A DNA stretch of 64,000 bases from Streptomyces graminofaciens (GCF_030294945.1 NZ_AP018448.1:1984001-2048000); one strand, 5' to 3'. Counted from the stretch's first letter, positions 1 to 8,894 are shown. Notes: a model not told the origin generated them from the letters alone. A program made the numbers and translations.

Positions 1-462
1 TGTTTCCTGCGCCGTCTTGTCGGCTTCGAGCATCGCGGCCAGGCGCTCCGTGAACGTCTTGAGCAGAGCCGCGCTGACGTCAGTGATCACACCGCGGCCG
101 AACTGCGCGACCTTGCCGGACAGAGCCAGCTCCGTACTCACGTTGACCTGGGTCTCATCACCCTTGTCGACGAGCACCGCGACGACGGTGGCCGAGGCGT
201 TACCGCCGCCGCGCGCCTCGCGGCCCGAGGCGGTCAGCACCGCCCGGTGGCCGACTTCGTCGAGCTCGGTGAAGCGGGCCGTGCCCTTGTAGTTGGTGGT
301 GATGGGGCCCACCTTGATCTTCGCCTGGCCGAGGTAGTCGTCACCCTCCCGGCCGGTGATCGAGGCACCGGGCAGGCAGGGCCCCACACGTTCGAGATCA
401 GTGAGAAGCTTCCAGGCATCCTCGATGGGCAGAGGCACTGTGAATTCGTTGTTCAACTGCAC
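1..462 (-). CDS. CoxG-type SRPBCC protein (carbon monoxide dehydrogenase subunit G family), C-terminus off the window
   Basis: The reading frame is open from a GTG at 462 to the left edge (154 codons). AAAGGACC lies 6 bases upstream as a ribosome site. The N-terminus MQLNNEFTVPLPIEDAWKLL, then PCLPGA and a GGNASATV stretch, are the usual signature of CoxG/SRPBCC proteins. These help insert or mature molybdenum hydroxylases and may tether them to the membrane. It is the last visible gene of the leftward run that begins with the FAD and iron-sulfur subunits at 4486 and 3596. That places it as an accessory factor of the same hydroxylase. The molybdenum-binding large subunit is not in the window and may lie just beyond this edge (inference). 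The family call is firm; the exact partner is not shown. Confidence 0.85.
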   Translation of the reverse strand, partial: MQLNNEFTVPLPIEDAWKLLTDLERVGPCLPGASITGREGDDYLGQAKIKVGPITTNYKGTARFTELDEVGHRAVLTASGREARGGGNASATVVAVLVDKGDETQVNVSTELALSGKVAQFGRGVITDVSAALLKTFTERLAAMLEADKTAQET

Positions 463-492
463 GGCTTGGTCCTTTCTTGTGACGCGGTTCGG

Positions 493-1668
493 TCAGGGGC
501 GCCCGGTGTCGGCCAGTCCGAACCGGTTGGCCGGGTCACCCGGTGCGAACAGATCCCCGTTCTGCAGTACGCCGCCCATGCGGCGGACTTTCTCCAGGTA
601 GGCCCGCCCGACGACAAGCCGTCGTTCCTCCCACTCGGACAGCCCGGCCCATGGGTCGGCCGCTGATCGGGTCAGCGCCGCCGCCAGGTCCCAGGCGTCC
701 CCGGCCGCCTTGGCAGCTCCTGCCGCCGCATGCGGCCGGGGGGTGATCGCCGCGTCTCCGATCAGCACGAACCGTCCGACCCTCATGGTGGGCACGTCGC
801 CGTCGGCGATCACGGTGACGAACGGTTCCGCCGCGGCATGCACCAGTTCCGCGAACGGGTCGATCAGCTCTTCTTTCGCGCGCTGGCGGAACTCGGCGAG
901 GACCTCCGATCGCAGGCCCGCGTGGTGGACTGAGACTGGCCGGCGTATTCCATTGACGTCGGTCATCAGTTCGTCGAGCGCCGGGCCCTCGTCGACGTTC
1001 CAGTACCACTGGAAGTTGAGTCCGCGGGTCACGGAGCCGTCGGCACCCGTCACCGGGATGGGGTAGGCGATGAGATGCCCGTCGTCGAGCAGCCCGTAGG
1101 TGAACGCCTCGTCGAAGTAGGCCCACGTCTCGTCGGACACCTTGTCCCGGTCGGCCACTCCGCGCCATGTGACATAGCCGGCGTACTCGGGCTGCAGTCC
1201 CAGCAGTCGCTGCCGTGCCGTGGAAAAGCCCCCGTCGGCGCACACCACGAGGTCGGCTTCGACCCGTTCCCCGGACGCGAACCGCAGCTCGGCGCGGTCG
1301 GCGTTCTGGTCGAGGCCGATCAAGGTTCGGCCGCAGTGGTAGCGCTCCCGACCGAAGGACGACAGCAGCCCCTGGTACAGGGAGTTGTACGAGGTGAAGC
1401 GCCAGTCGGCCGGCACTTCCCCCTGGAGCACTCCACTGTCGGCCCGGCGGTATCGCATCACGTCCGACGACACGCTGATCTGCTCAAGGGTGGTGGGGGT
1501 CCGCTCCAGCAGATAGCGCACCAGTTCGGGCTGTACGACGATCCCGGTGCCCAGGCCCGACAAAGGGGCCGGTGACCGCTCGTACACGTCCACCTCGAAG
1601 TCGGCCTCGCGCAGCAGGGCCGCTGCGTGCAGCCCCGCCAGAGAGCCTCCGACGACTGCGATTCTCAT
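493..1668 (-). CDS. FAD-dependent monooxygenase, 2,6-dihydroxypyridine 3-hydroxylase-like
   Basis: A 391-residue class A flavin hydroxylase. A GGSLAG dinucleotide-binding loop (residues 7-12) follows the first beta strand. The DG motif is at D145-G146, and the GD motif with its flavin-proximal stretch IGDAAITPRPHAAAG starts near residue 303. Blocks such as VPADWRFTSY, YGLLDDGHLIAYPIP and LNFQWYWNV agree closely with my memory of 2,6-dihydroxypyridine 3-monooxygenase of the Arthrobacter nicotine plasmid pAO1. That enzyme turns 2,6-dihydroxypyridine into 2,3,6-trihydroxypyridine with NADH and O2. The start overlaps the stop of the upstream cyclase gene by ATGA, so the two are translationally coupled. 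Family membership is certain and the substrate is probable. An alignment against the characterised enzyme would settle how close it is. Confidence 0.88.
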   Translation of the reverse strand: MRIAVVGGSLAGLHAAALLREADFEVDVYERSPAPLSGLGTGIVVQPELVRYLLERTPTTLEQISVSSDVMRYRRADSGVLQGEVPADWRFTSYNSLYQGLLSSFGRERYHCGRTLIGLDQNADRAELRFASGERVEADLVVCADGGFSTARQRLLGLQPEYAGYVTWRGVADRDKVSDETWAYFDEAFTYGLLDDGHLIAYPIPVTGADGSVTRGLNFQWYWNVDEGPALDELMTDVNGIRRPVSVHHAGLRSEVLAEFRQRAKEELIDPFAELVHAAAEPFVTVIADGDVPTMRVGRFVLIGDAAITPRPHAAAGAAKAAGDAWDLAAALTRSAADPWAGLSEWEERRLVVGRAYLEKVRRMGGVLQNGDLFAPGDPANRFGLADTGRP

Positions 1669-2633
1669 GACGTGCCGCCGTCCGCTGTGGAGACGGGACG
1701 CAGCGGCAGCGCCAGCGGGCGCAGGGGAGCTCCGCTGGCGCCGCGGAGACGGATCGGCGCCGCGATCAGACAGAGCTCGGTGTGACCGTCACGCGAGAGC
1801 TCCTCAAGGTTCAGCAGCTCGATCATCGGCACACCAGCCTCGGCGAGGAAGTGGCAATGGCCGGGCAGCCAGTTGTCCTCGTGCTCCGAGGGACCGACCT
1901 CGATACACTCCTGGTCCGCGCCCACTGCGGCGATCCCCTGAGCGGTGAGCCAGCGTGCGGCCTCCAGACCGAGCCCGGGCGGGTTGCCGAGAACCTTGGT
2001 CTTGTCGGGCCAGTACGCCATCCGGCCTGTGCGGATCAAAGCCACCTCGCCCTGCTTGAGCTCGGTACCGGCCGAGTCCAGGCAGGCGCGCAGGTCATCC
2101 ACGGTGATCGCATAGGACGGGGGCAGACACTCCACGCCCTTGAGCCCGGCCACGTCGAAGAGGACGGCACGTGTGATGATCGGCGGGATCTGCTCGGCGC
2201 CGCCCTTGGTCCAGTGCCGGCTCCCCAAATGCTCATCCGGGGTGAAGCCGTTGTAGATCTTGCCGTCCACACCAAAGTGGTTAAGCGCGTCGATGTGTGT
2301 TCCGGTGTGGGTGTACATGAACACCACGTCGCCGGAGTAGCAGACGTGGCGGTTGGTCTCCTCGCCGACGCCGTTGAGATTGTCGACCGCCGTACCGGCC
2401 GGCGTGTGACTCATGTAGATCTGGTAGGCGGGGTCGCCGGCGGCCTGGAAGCTCGGCATGCCCACGAAGTAGTCGACGCTGAGGTCGTACACGTGGCGGC
2501 CGTCCGCCCGGGCCAGTACCTCGGCCTGCGCCAAGGGCGACAGCAGGTTCAGTGCACCGAGCTGGTCGTCGGGGCCCCAGGGGCTTGAGGCGACCCGGAT
2601 TCCGGCGCGGGACGGCGAAGGGGTGGTGGTCAC
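1665..2633 (-). CDS. Cyclase-family metal-dependent hydrolase (kynurenine formamidase fold)
   Basis: A 322-residue protein. The GTG start at 2633 is preceded by AGAAGGAG and overlaps the upstream Dabb stop by GTGA. The diagnostic metal motif HTGTHIDALNHF (HxGTHxD) lies near residue 110, with a conserved tryptophan-rich N-terminus (SSPWGPDDQLGALN). The family (Pfam Cyclase) hydrolyses amide or cyclic amide bonds using Zn or Mn. Being coupled to the dihydroxypyridine hydroxylase gene, it is a good candidate for opening or hydrolysing the hydroxylated ring product toward 2-oxoglutaramate (inference). It could also be a generic formamidase. Longer open frames upstream of 2633 overlap the Dabb gene and are rejected. 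Confidence 0.85.
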   Translation of the reverse strand: MTTTPSPSRAGIRVASSPWGPDDQLGALNLLSPLAQAEVLARADGRHVYDLSVDYFVGMPSFQAAGDPAYQIYMSHTPAGTAVDNLNGVGEETNRHVCYSGDVVFMYTHTGTHIDALNHFGVDGKIYNGFTPDEHLGSRHWTKGGAEQIPPIITRAVLFDVAGLKGVECLPPSYAITVDDLRACLDSAGTELKQGEVALIRTGRMAYWPDKTKVLGNPPGLGLEAARWLTAQGIAAVGADQECIEVGPSEHEDNWLPGHCHFLAEAGVPMIELLNLEELSRDGHTELCLIAAPIRLRGASGAPLRPLALPLRPVSTADGGTS

Positions 2634-2929
2634 GCGGCCGACTCCTTCTCGAAGTCGACGACGGCCCGTTCGGCAAGCTTGGGCAGCAGCTTGTCGACCA
2701 CCTCGGCGTGCAGCGGGTCGACGGAGTAGTCCTCCAGGCCCTGCCAGTCGTCGAAGTCGTTGATGAGCACGCCGTCCCACGGGGTGCCGTTGTCGCCCGG
2801 GTCGCCGGTGTGCTTGCCCAGCTCCCAGCTCCGCAGGCTCGGCAGACCCTTGAGCGTGTTCAGCAGGGCGACGACCTCTTCCGGGTCGTTGCCGTCGGCT
2901 ACCTGCCACATGAAAACGTGCCTGATCAC
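2630..2929 (-). CDS. Dabb (stress-responsive A/B barrel) family protein
   Basis: A 99-residue protein. GTG at 2929 follows AAGGAGG with 7 bases spacing, which decides the start over an ATG 10 codons upstream. RHVFMW at the N-terminus, SWELGKHTGDPGD in the middle and the DFDDWQGLEDYSVDPLHAEVV block are typical of small dimeric alpha+beta barrel (Dabb) proteins. Members are found as small enzymes, lyases or chaperones in aromatic catabolism clusters. Its stop overlaps the cyclase start, so it is translated with the catabolic operon. It may act on the unstable trihydroxypyridine or a ring-opened product. No catalytic residue can be assigned from sequence alone. Confidence 0.8.
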   Translation of the reverse strand: MIRHVFMWQVADGNDPEEVVALLNTLKGLPSLRSWELGKHTGDPGDNGTPWDGVLINDFDDWQGLEDYSVDPLHAEVVDKLLPKLAERAVVDFEKESAA

Positions 2930-3074
2930 GAGCGTTCCTCCTTGGGCGGGGTGTCCCATTCCTTGGGCGGGATGCGATCAGTTTTCGGTCTGCAGGGCCG
3001 GTGCCACAGTGCACCTCGGTACAAGAGGCGGCGCCGATTTGTCGGAGTGCGGAAAGGCGGATGCGTCACGTGCC

Positions 3075-3596
3075 TCAGCCCTTGCCGCCCGACGGATACG
3101 GACTGGGGTCCGCTTCGCCGTCAGCCCCGGCGGACTCGCCGGCCAGGGCGAGCTGTGCGGCCTCGACGATCTGCTGGTAACCCGTGCACCGGCAGAGGTT
3201 GCCGGAGATGACCTCGCGCACCTCGTCGTCCGTGAGCTTGACGCCTGCGTCCACCACCGGTTGGAGCGTCATGAGGAAGCCGGGTGTGCAGAAGCCGCAC
3301 TGCAGGCCGTGACAGGCACGGAACGCCTCCTGGAGGGGGTTGAGCTCCCCGTCCTCAGCCAGGTCCTCCACCGTGCGGACGCTGTGCCCGTCGGCCTGGA
3401 CGGCCAGCATCAGGCAGGCTCGGACCGGCTCACCGTCAAGGAGGACGGTACAAGCGCCGCACACGCCGTGCTCACAGCCGACGTGGGTCCCGGTCAGCCG
3501 CAGGTCGTGACGGATGAAGTCGGACAACAAGAGCCTGGGCTCGACGCTGCGCGCGTACCGCTGCCCGTTGACCTCGACCTCGATGTGCCTGCTCAT
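3075..3596 (-). CDS. Small [2Fe-2S] subunit of a xanthine-dehydrogenase-type molybdenum hydroxylase (CoxS family)
   Basis: A 173-residue protein with the two expected iron-sulfur clusters. The plant-ferredoxin set GCEHGVCGAC plus a later C lies around residues 40-60. The C-terminal four-helix set CGFCTPGF and CRCTGY lies around residues 100-140. ATG at 3596 follows AAGGAGG and overlaps the medium-subunit stop by ATGA. The C-terminal tail is rich in G, D and P and is probably disordered. The subunit passes electrons from a molybdopterin large subunit to the FAD subunit. In nicotine-type pathways the cognate enzymes hydroxylate the pyridine ring (nicotine or ketone dehydrogenases). Here the electron-transfer role is certain and the substrate is inferred from context. 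Confidence 0.92.
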   Translation of the reverse strand: MSRHIEVEVNGQRYARSVEPRLLLSDFIRHDLRLTGTHVGCEHGVCGACTVLLDGEPVRACLMLAVQADGHSVRTVEDLAEDGELNPLQEAFRACHGLQCGFCTPGFLMTLQPVVDAGVKLTDDEVREVISGNLCRCTGYQQIVEAAQLALAGESAGADGEADPSPYPSGGKG

Positions 3597-4486
3597 GCCA
3601 GCGCCTCCTTCGCGGTGTTCGTCGCGCCCCTCAGGGCACGCATCGCCATCTCGGCGATCACGGTGGTGCGGTAACCGACGTCCCCGTGCAACGTGGGCGG
3701 GGGACTGATGTCCGCGGTCGCCTCATGTGCCGCAGCGCGGACCGACTCAGCGGTGACCGGTGATCCGACCAGGGCGGCACGCGCCCCGGCGCCCGCCTCG
3801 ACAGGAGTCCCCCCGGCACCGAGCAGACCGATCCGGACGTCGGTGCAGACACCGTCCGCGTCCAGTTCGACGATGGCCGCCGCACCCCCGATGGCGTAGT
3901 CGCCATGCCGCCGTGCGAACTCCCGGAAAGAGCTCGCCCGGGCCCGATCGTGGCGCCGCGGAGTGATCGGTAGGGATACCTCAGTGATGATCTCGTCCGG
4001 CTCCAGGGTCGTCGTGTAGATGGACAGGAAGAAGTCTCTGGCGGCGATCTCGCGCTCGCCACGGATCGAGCACGCCGTGAAGCGCGCGTCGGAGAGCAGC
4101 ATGACGAGGGGTACCTCGGCGGCGGGGTCCGCGTGCGCGACGGTGCCGCCGATGGTTCCGCGATTGCGCACCTGCGGGTGCGCGACGAAGCGCATGGCCT
4201 GGGCAAGGAGGGGGTGGTGCTCCGCGACGTCAGGGCTGTGCTCCACCGTGCTGTGGCGGGTCAGTGCCCCGATGCGCAACGTGTCGCCGTCGACGCGTAC
4301 GTATTCCAGATCGACCAGGCGATTCAGATCGACGAGCATCGCAGGAGAAGCGAAGCGCAGGTTCAACAGCGGTATGAGGCTCTGGCCTCCGGCCAGTGGC
4401 TTGGCGTCGTCGCCCGCATCGGCGAGCACGGCGAGGGCGGAGTCGAGCGACTCCGGTGACTCGTATGCGAACGGTGGTGGCTTCAC
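3593..4486 (-). CDS. FAD-binding medium subunit of a xanthine-dehydrogenase-type molybdenum hydroxylase (CoxM family)
   Basis: A 297-residue protein. GTG at 4486 follows GGAGAGG. The FAD-binding motifs AGGQSLIPLL (about residue 31) and RNRGTIGGTVAHADPAAE (about residue 105) are intact, and the CO_deh_flav_C domain is complete (FREFARRHGDYAIGGAA). It is the first gene of the leftward catabolic operon. It couples by ATGA to the small subunit and is preceded by 180 bp of non-coding DNA with the PucR regulator gene upstream on the same strand. The order medium-small is as in many CoxMSL operons, but the large subunit does not follow directly. Instead the Dabb, cyclase, monooxygenase and CoxG genes come next. 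Confidence 0.92.
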   Translation of the reverse strand: MKPPPFAYESPESLDSALAVLADAGDDAKPLAGGQSLIPLLNLRFASPAMLVDLNRLVDLEYVRVDGDTLRIGALTRHSTVEHSPDVAEHHPLLAQAMRFVAHPQVRNRGTIGGTVAHADPAAEVPLVMLLSDARFTACSIRGEREIAARDFFLSIYTTTLEPDEIITEVSLPITPRRHDRARASSFREFARRHGDYAIGGAAAIVELDADGVCTDVRIGLLGAGGTPVEAGAGARAALVGSPVTAESVRAAAHEATADISPPPTLHGDVGYRTTVIAEMAMRALRGATNTAKEALA

Positions 4487-4666
4487 GGTTGCCTCTCCAA
4501 TGGGGCTGAGTACGAGGCGTGTGGGCGGCGCGCACCCCACGCGTGTAGGTAGGTGCCCCGGCTTTCAGCGGGGCGTGGATTCGCCCACGGTGCGGCATGT
4601 CGCGGGGCGGGGGAACTTCGCTTTCCGTCAACAGCGGCATGCGGTTGTGCCGATTCCTGAGGGCTG

Positions 4667-5893
4667 TTACAGGAGAGGCCCGAGGAGGGGCGCTTCGGCG
4701 GGCGCTTCCGGGTCTGTGTCGCTCTGGGACTCCAGGAGTTCGAAGAGCCGCAGCGCCACGGAGAGCTCGTCCCGACGCGCGGAGACCGACACGCCGAGCC
4801 ATTTCTCGATGGAACGCAGTCGGTAGGCAACCGTGCGCTCGTGCACGCCGATGACCGTGGCGGTGGATGCCGCGTTCTGACCGCTGGCGAAATAGGCGCG
4901 CAGAGTGGTACGCAGCACCCGGGCCCGCTCACCGGTCGCGTGCAACGGGCCCAGTTCCTGGAAGACGAAGTCGCGCGCTGCCGTGAGATCACGCAGCACG
5001 AGGGCTTCCAGGGCGACATCGTGGTACCAGGTCACCTGCCGGGAGCGCACCCGGGCGACCCGGTGCGCCTGCCGAGCCTGCCGATGACTGAGCCGGAAAC
5101 CCTCGACGTCATTGGCGTACTGGCCGCAGGCCACGTACGTGTCGGGACCCAGGTCCACGCTGGACAAGTCCTCGTCACCAGTGGGCTTGGTGCCGGGGCG
5201 ACCGATCCAGCCCAGGACCGTGTCGTCGGAGCCCACGACAGTGAGCACCTGCCAGCCGAACACCGTCGCGATCCGCTTCACCGCGGCTTCCGGCGAACTG
5301 CCCCAGGCGATGAGGGCGAGGTGCCGTCCCCGCAGCTGGTAGCCGAGCGACGCCGTCTCGACCGGAAGCCCGGCCAGGATGTCGCGGACCATGGCACGGC
5401 GCTTACGGTCGCGCCCCTGAAGGTAGAAGGCGCTGTATTCCTTCTGATAAGCGTCGATGACCGAGGCGGCGACCCGGTCGTTCCAGTCGAAGTGGAACTT
5501 GCTGACCCTCCGGAGCACGGCGAGCCGCTCCTCGTCGTCCGGAATCTGCACATTGGCGACCTCCAGGAACACGTCCCAGAGGTACGCCTGAGCCACTCGG
5601 GAGGTGTGCAGCAGCGCGTGGAGATCCAGGTTGGCCTGCGCCGCAAGCCGTGCCTCGCGCAGCGTGACATCGGAGGCCTGGAGGGGAGGCTCCCGGTTCT
5701 CCGTGAGCCCGTCGAGAATGCTTCGAAGGGACGAAACGATCGTCTCGGCCTCAGAAGCCGCAATGCGCGGGTCGTCGTGTGCGTAGTACTCCGGCACCTC
5801 TTCCCTCAGACGGTGCTGGATCGCGTCAGCCACGGCAGGAAGACGCTCCCTTATGGCATCAGCCAGGTTACGCAGGTTGTCTTCCAGGGCCAC
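4667..5893 (-). CDS. PucR/CdaR-type transcriptional regulator
   Basis: A 408-residue protein with a long helical N-terminal region, a central CdaR-like domain and a C-terminal PucR HTH (TATVIGVHERTVAYRLRSIEKWLG) near residue 360. The HTH is followed by the usual LSVALRLFELL helix. It lacks the N-terminal PucR ligand domain that the protein at 12489 has. The GTG start at 5893 has only a weak ribosome site. It lies upstream of and parallel to the hydroxylase operon, so it is the obvious local regulator. The 180 bp between it and 4486 contain an imperfect inverted repeat CGGCA-N8-TGCCG at 4635-4652 that could be an operator (weak). Ligand unknown. Confidence 0.88.
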   Translation of the reverse strand: MALEDNLRNLADAIRERLPAVADAIQHRLREEVPEYYAHDDPRIAASEAETIVSSLRSILDGLTENREPPLQASDVTLREARLAAQANLDLHALLHTSRVAQAYLWDVFLEVANVQIPDDEERLAVLRRVSKFHFDWNDRVAASVIDAYQKEYSAFYLQGRDRKRRAMVRDILAGLPVETASLGYQLRGRHLALIAWGSSPEAAVKRIATVFGWQVLTVVGSDDTVLGWIGRPGTKPTGDEDLSSVDLGPDTYVACGQYANDVEGFRLSHRQARQAHRVARVRSRQVTWYHDVALEALVLRDLTAARDFVFQELGPLHATGERARVLRTTLRAYFASGQNAASTATVIGVHERTVAYRLRSIEKWLGVSVSARRDELSVALRLFELLESQSDTDPEAPAEAPLLGPLL

Positions 5894-5963
5894 TCCCGAA
5901 GCGTAGGCTCGTCGTCCTCATGCCGTCCACCGGTGCATTCGGCGAATCGTGCGCTCGGCGCAG

Positions 5964-6317
5964 TCAGTCGCAGAGCACCCAGAATTCCTTGAACTTGGTC
6001 TTGAAGGTCCAGGTGGAGAGATGCCCCTTGGGCAGAAAGGCGCAGTCCCCCGGCCCCACTTCGACGGCACTCCCGTCGTCCAGGACAATGCGCGCTTCTC
6101 CCTCAATGACATAGATGAACTCGTTGTATTCGAGCGTGTACTCCGTGACAGCCGGGTCACACTCGAAGAATCCGGTGCCTCGGGCGCCGTCGCTGTAGTC
6201 CTCGAACAAAGTGAATCCACGGCCGGCGGGATCTCCGGACCGGATCGTCACGCCCTCCGGTTGCCAGGTCTCCAAGGGTGTGGTCGCCTGCGCCGACATC
6301 GCACTGGGCTTCGACAT
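5964..6317 (-). CDS. Cupin-domain protein (EutQ/DUF861-like)
   Basis: A 117-residue single-domain cupin. Motif 1 is modified (EFIYVIEGEARIVLDDG) and motif 2 is PGDCAFLPKGHLSTWTF, the pattern of the cupin_3 subgroup. Of two ATG codons, 6317 is preferred because GGAG lies about 9 bases upstream. The ATG at 6332 would add five residues. Such proteins are common in purine and amine catabolism clusters as small metal-dependent enzymes or as sugar or ligand binders. It lies upstream of the PucR gene on the same strand with a 70-base gap, so the two may be co-transcribed. No specific reaction can be assigned. Confidence 0.8.
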   Translation of the reverse strand: MSKPSAMSAQATTPLETWQPEGVTIRSGDPAGRGFTLFEDYSDGARGTGFFECDPAVTEYTLEYNEFIYVIEGEARIVLDDGSAVEVGPGDCAFLPKGHLSTWTFKTKFKEFWVLCD

Positions 6318-6894
6318 GAACGGCTGCTCCATTCGCCGGACGGAAGATGCCGCCCGGCGAAGGAATCCGGGCGTCATTCGTCAGCATCGCTCATGACCGT
6401 TGGGGCCCGGATCTGCGGATTCCCCCAAAGTTCAAGATGCGATTTATGAGGTTCAGTAAAGATGCCGCATCGACGGTACGTCAGGGTGCGGTCGCGGACC
6501 ACGGGAGCGTCGTTCAGGGCATCTCGCCGAACACCTCCCCGGAGCTGCCTGGCACCGGCAGGCTGAAGGGACCTACGCGCCCTGCTCCCAAACACCGGGG
6601 GTCACCCTGACCGACGAGGACGGCCGGCTGATGCGGACACTGATCGGCGGGGCCGCACCTCCCGCGCCACACCGTCCTGGCCGGGTCCCTGGCGACGGCG
6701 TTTATGACGCCCGTACGCCGCGCATCGGCGAACCTGTTGGGAACCACGGCGACTGCAGAGGACCCTTCCGGGGCCCTGCTGCGACGGCAACCATGACACG
6801 CGGAATGCGGGTGCTCGCTGGCTGCCAGGGCAGCCGTATCCGCTTGCTCGCGGGGGTGTTGTCCCACGCCGGGGTGCTCGCAGGGGCGTAGACC
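6318..6894. other. Non-coding or decayed stretch
   Basis: About 580 bases between the cupin gene and the SURF1 gene. Open frames on both strands lack ribosome sites and recognisable domains. Codon-position bias looks weak. It would hold the promoter for the cupin-PucR pair on its left side. I saw no RNA gene or convincing terminator. Confidence 0.4.
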
Positions 6895-7683
6895 TCAGAC
6901 CGCCGCCCGCTCCTGACCTCCCTGCGATACCGGATCCGGCGCCGTCTCCCGGGAGAACTCCAGCTCACGGCGCAGCATCCGGAACCACATGAAGACCACG
7001 AAGCCCGCGAAGACGAACCACTCACCGGTGTAGCCGAGATTCTGGAACGCCTTCAGGTCCAGGCCTGTGTTGGCCGGGGCGGTCGCGGGCACTGCTTTCA
7101 TCCCCGAGTCGGCCTTGTCGAGGGTGATCCAGGCGTCGTACAGCTTGTACGGCACGAGGTTCACCAGCGAGGCGGAGCTGATCGCCGGCGTCTGCCCGGC
7201 AGGCAGCCCGCTCTGGGCGCTGACCCCGTTGTCCCCCGGGGTCTCGGGTGCCTCCAGCACGCCAGTGACGGTGACCTCACCAGCGGGCGGGACGGGTGCC
7301 TTCGCCGCATCAGCCTTCCCTGGCAGCCAGCCCCGGACCACGGGAAGAGCCTTGCCGGAGCCGGTGCGCAGCAGGGAGAGCACGTAAAAGCCGTGCTTGC
7401 CGTCCAGTTCCCGGCCCGGCACGAGAAACTGCTTGCCGTACGTGCCGCTCGCGGTGACCCGGCGGCGTCCCGCTGTACTCCTGTCGACGGGCAGCATGCC
7501 GTCCAGCGGGCGTGCCGTCTCGTGCCTGTCGGAGGCGGCTTGTTCGGCCGCGACGCGACTGTCGTGCACCCGCCCCTCGAAGCGGCTCAACTGCCACGAC
7601 CCCATGAAGACGCAGAACGGGACGGCGAGCAGCACGAAGACGTTGATACCCCACCAGCGGGGTGTCAGCAGAAACCGGTACAC
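6895..7683 (-). CDS. SURF1 family cytochrome oxidase assembly protein
   Basis: A 262-residue membrane protein. The first transmembrane segment starts right after the N-terminus (FLLTPRWWGINVFVLLAVPF followed by GSWQL), and the second is at the C-terminus (WFVFAGFVVFMWFRMLRREL). The hallmark GSWQLSRFE after helix 1 and the VVRGWLPG motif in the extracytoplasmic domain identify SURF1. The protein helps load haem a into cytochrome c oxidase. I chose GTG 7683 (VYRFLL) because actinobacterial homologues begin there and AAGG precedes it; an ATG 11 codons upstream is possible. It does not belong functionally with the catabolic genes around it. Confidence 0.9.
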   Translation of the reverse strand: MYRFLLTPRWWGINVFVLLAVPFCVFMGSWQLSRFEGRVHDSRVAAEQAASDRHETARPLDGMLPVDRSTAGRRRVTASGTYGKQFLVPGRELDGKHGFYVLSLLRTGSGKALPVVRGWLPGKADAAKAPVPPAGEVTVTGVLEAPETPGDNGVSAQSGLPAGQTPAISSASLVNLVPYKLYDAWITLDKADSGMKAVPATAPANTGLDLKAFQNLGYTGEWFVFAGFVVFMWFRMLRRELEFSRETAPDPVSQGGQERAAV

Positions 7684-8081
7684 GCCTTGACAGTACGGCG
7701 TCCGGTGCCGGGGCATGTCCGCGGGGTACGTCCGTCGTCTGGCTTCCGGGCCCTTGGTGGCCTCGGTGAGTACATGAGCGGGATGCGCGGCTGGTCCGCG
7801 GGAAGCGATGGGGTTCGTCACGCGCTCGAAGTTCCCGAGCCGGGCGATGACGGACGCGGCGCGCCCGAACGGCAAGAACGAGCGCCCATCAGGAAGCCGG
7901 CCTGGCCCTCGCCGACCTCTACCGTCAGCGTGGTGAGGAACGCGCGTGCCTGACCGCAGGAGCAGCGGGCGGACTGGCCGCCACTCCCGTGTTCCCTTAC
8001 AGGTAAACGGCGTGATCCGCGTCAGTTCCTCCAGTGCACCGCCGCCGGAAGGCCCAGGACTCTGGTGCGCGGCGTCGGGGA
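7684..8081. other. Non-coding stretch between SURF1 and the amidase gene
   Basis: About 400 bases. No frame has a plausible start, ribosome site and known domain. The stretch lies between two leftward genes, so it should contain the SURF1 promoter. I saw no repeat or hairpin strong enough to report. Confidence 0.4.
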
Positions 8082-8894
8082 TCAGAGCGCGGGCACTCCG
8101 CCAGGTGCGTCCACGGCCGGCCAGCGACGATCCCGTAGAACCGGGAACTGCGAACGGACCGTGTCGACCACATCGGCGTCGACTTCGCAGAACGTGAGCC
8201 CCTCCTCGGTTCCCGCCTCGGCGAGGACCCTACCCCAGGGATCGACGACGCGGCTGTGACCGCCCAGCACGACCCCTCCTTCCTGAATTCCCACCGCATT
8301 GCAGGCGATCACCAGGACCTGCTCCTCCACCGCCCGGCAGGTCGTGAACAGCTGCCAGTGTTCGCGGCGGGCCGCAGGCCAGGCAGCGGGCACCACGACC
8401 GTCTTCGCCCCTAGATCGACGAGCCCTCGCCACAGTTCCGGGAAGCGCAGGTCGTAGCACGTCGTGGCGCCCAGCGGGCCGAACGGCGTGGGGGCCACCT
8501 CGAGCGCATCGCCCGGGGTGAGCAGCTCGGCCTCGCGAGAGGCGTAGCCGAAGACGTGCACCTTGCGGTAGGTGTGGGTGATCGTCCCGTCCGGGGCGAC
8601 GAGCACAGCCGTGTTGTACAGGCTTCCGTCAGGGCCGCGCTCCACGATGCTGCCCACATGCACGTGGGCGCCCAGGTCCCGAGCCCATCTGCGACCGGCA
8701 GCGACGGTTGGACCTTCCAGGGACTCGGCGCGTTCCTCGTAGGACTCGAAGGCGAAGTAGCCGGCGGCCCACAGTTCCGGGAGGACGACCAGGTCCGCGC
8801 CGCGGGCCTCGGCGACCATCCGGCCGACCCGTGTGCGCCGGTCATCCGGCGACTCCTCCGCGGGGCTGGCTACTTGCAGCAGAGCGATTCTCAT
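8082..8894 (-). CDS. Carbon-nitrogen hydrolase (nitrilase superfamily), omega-amidase-like
   Basis: A 270-residue protein with the complete Glu-Lys-Cys triad: E40 (VVLPELW), K111 (TYRKVHVF) and C146 (TTCYDLRFPE). ATG at 8894 follows GGAAGGAC. The length and motif details fit the amidase branch of the superfamily (Nit2/omega-amidase, carbamoylputrescine amidase) rather than true nitrilases. In the pAO1-type nicotine pathway an omega-amidase of this superfamily converts 2-oxoglutaramate, the ring-derived product, to 2-oxoglutarate and ammonia. The same role here is an inference from context. It is a monocistronic leftward gene with 145 bases to the next gene upstream. Confidence 0.88.
   Translation of the reverse strand: MRIALLQVASPAEESPDDRRTRVGRMVAEARGADLVVLPELWAAGYFAFESYEERAESLEGPTVAAGRRWARDLGAHVHVGSIVERGPDGSLYNTAVLVAPDGTITHTYRKVHVFGYASREAELLTPGDALEVAPTPFGPLGATTCYDLRFPELWRGLVDLGAKTVVVPAAWPAARREHWQLFTTCRAVEEQVLVIACNAVGIQEGGVVLGGHSRVVDPWGRVLAEAGTEEGLTFCEVDADVVDTVRSQFPVLRDRRWPAVDAPGGVPAL

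Noticed and set aside
6318..6894. Possible GAF-domain or small regulator remnant
   Set aside because: A faint resemblance of one frame (VTLTDEDGRLMR and GTTATAE) to GAF-type regulators needs several frame changes and is too weak to call.
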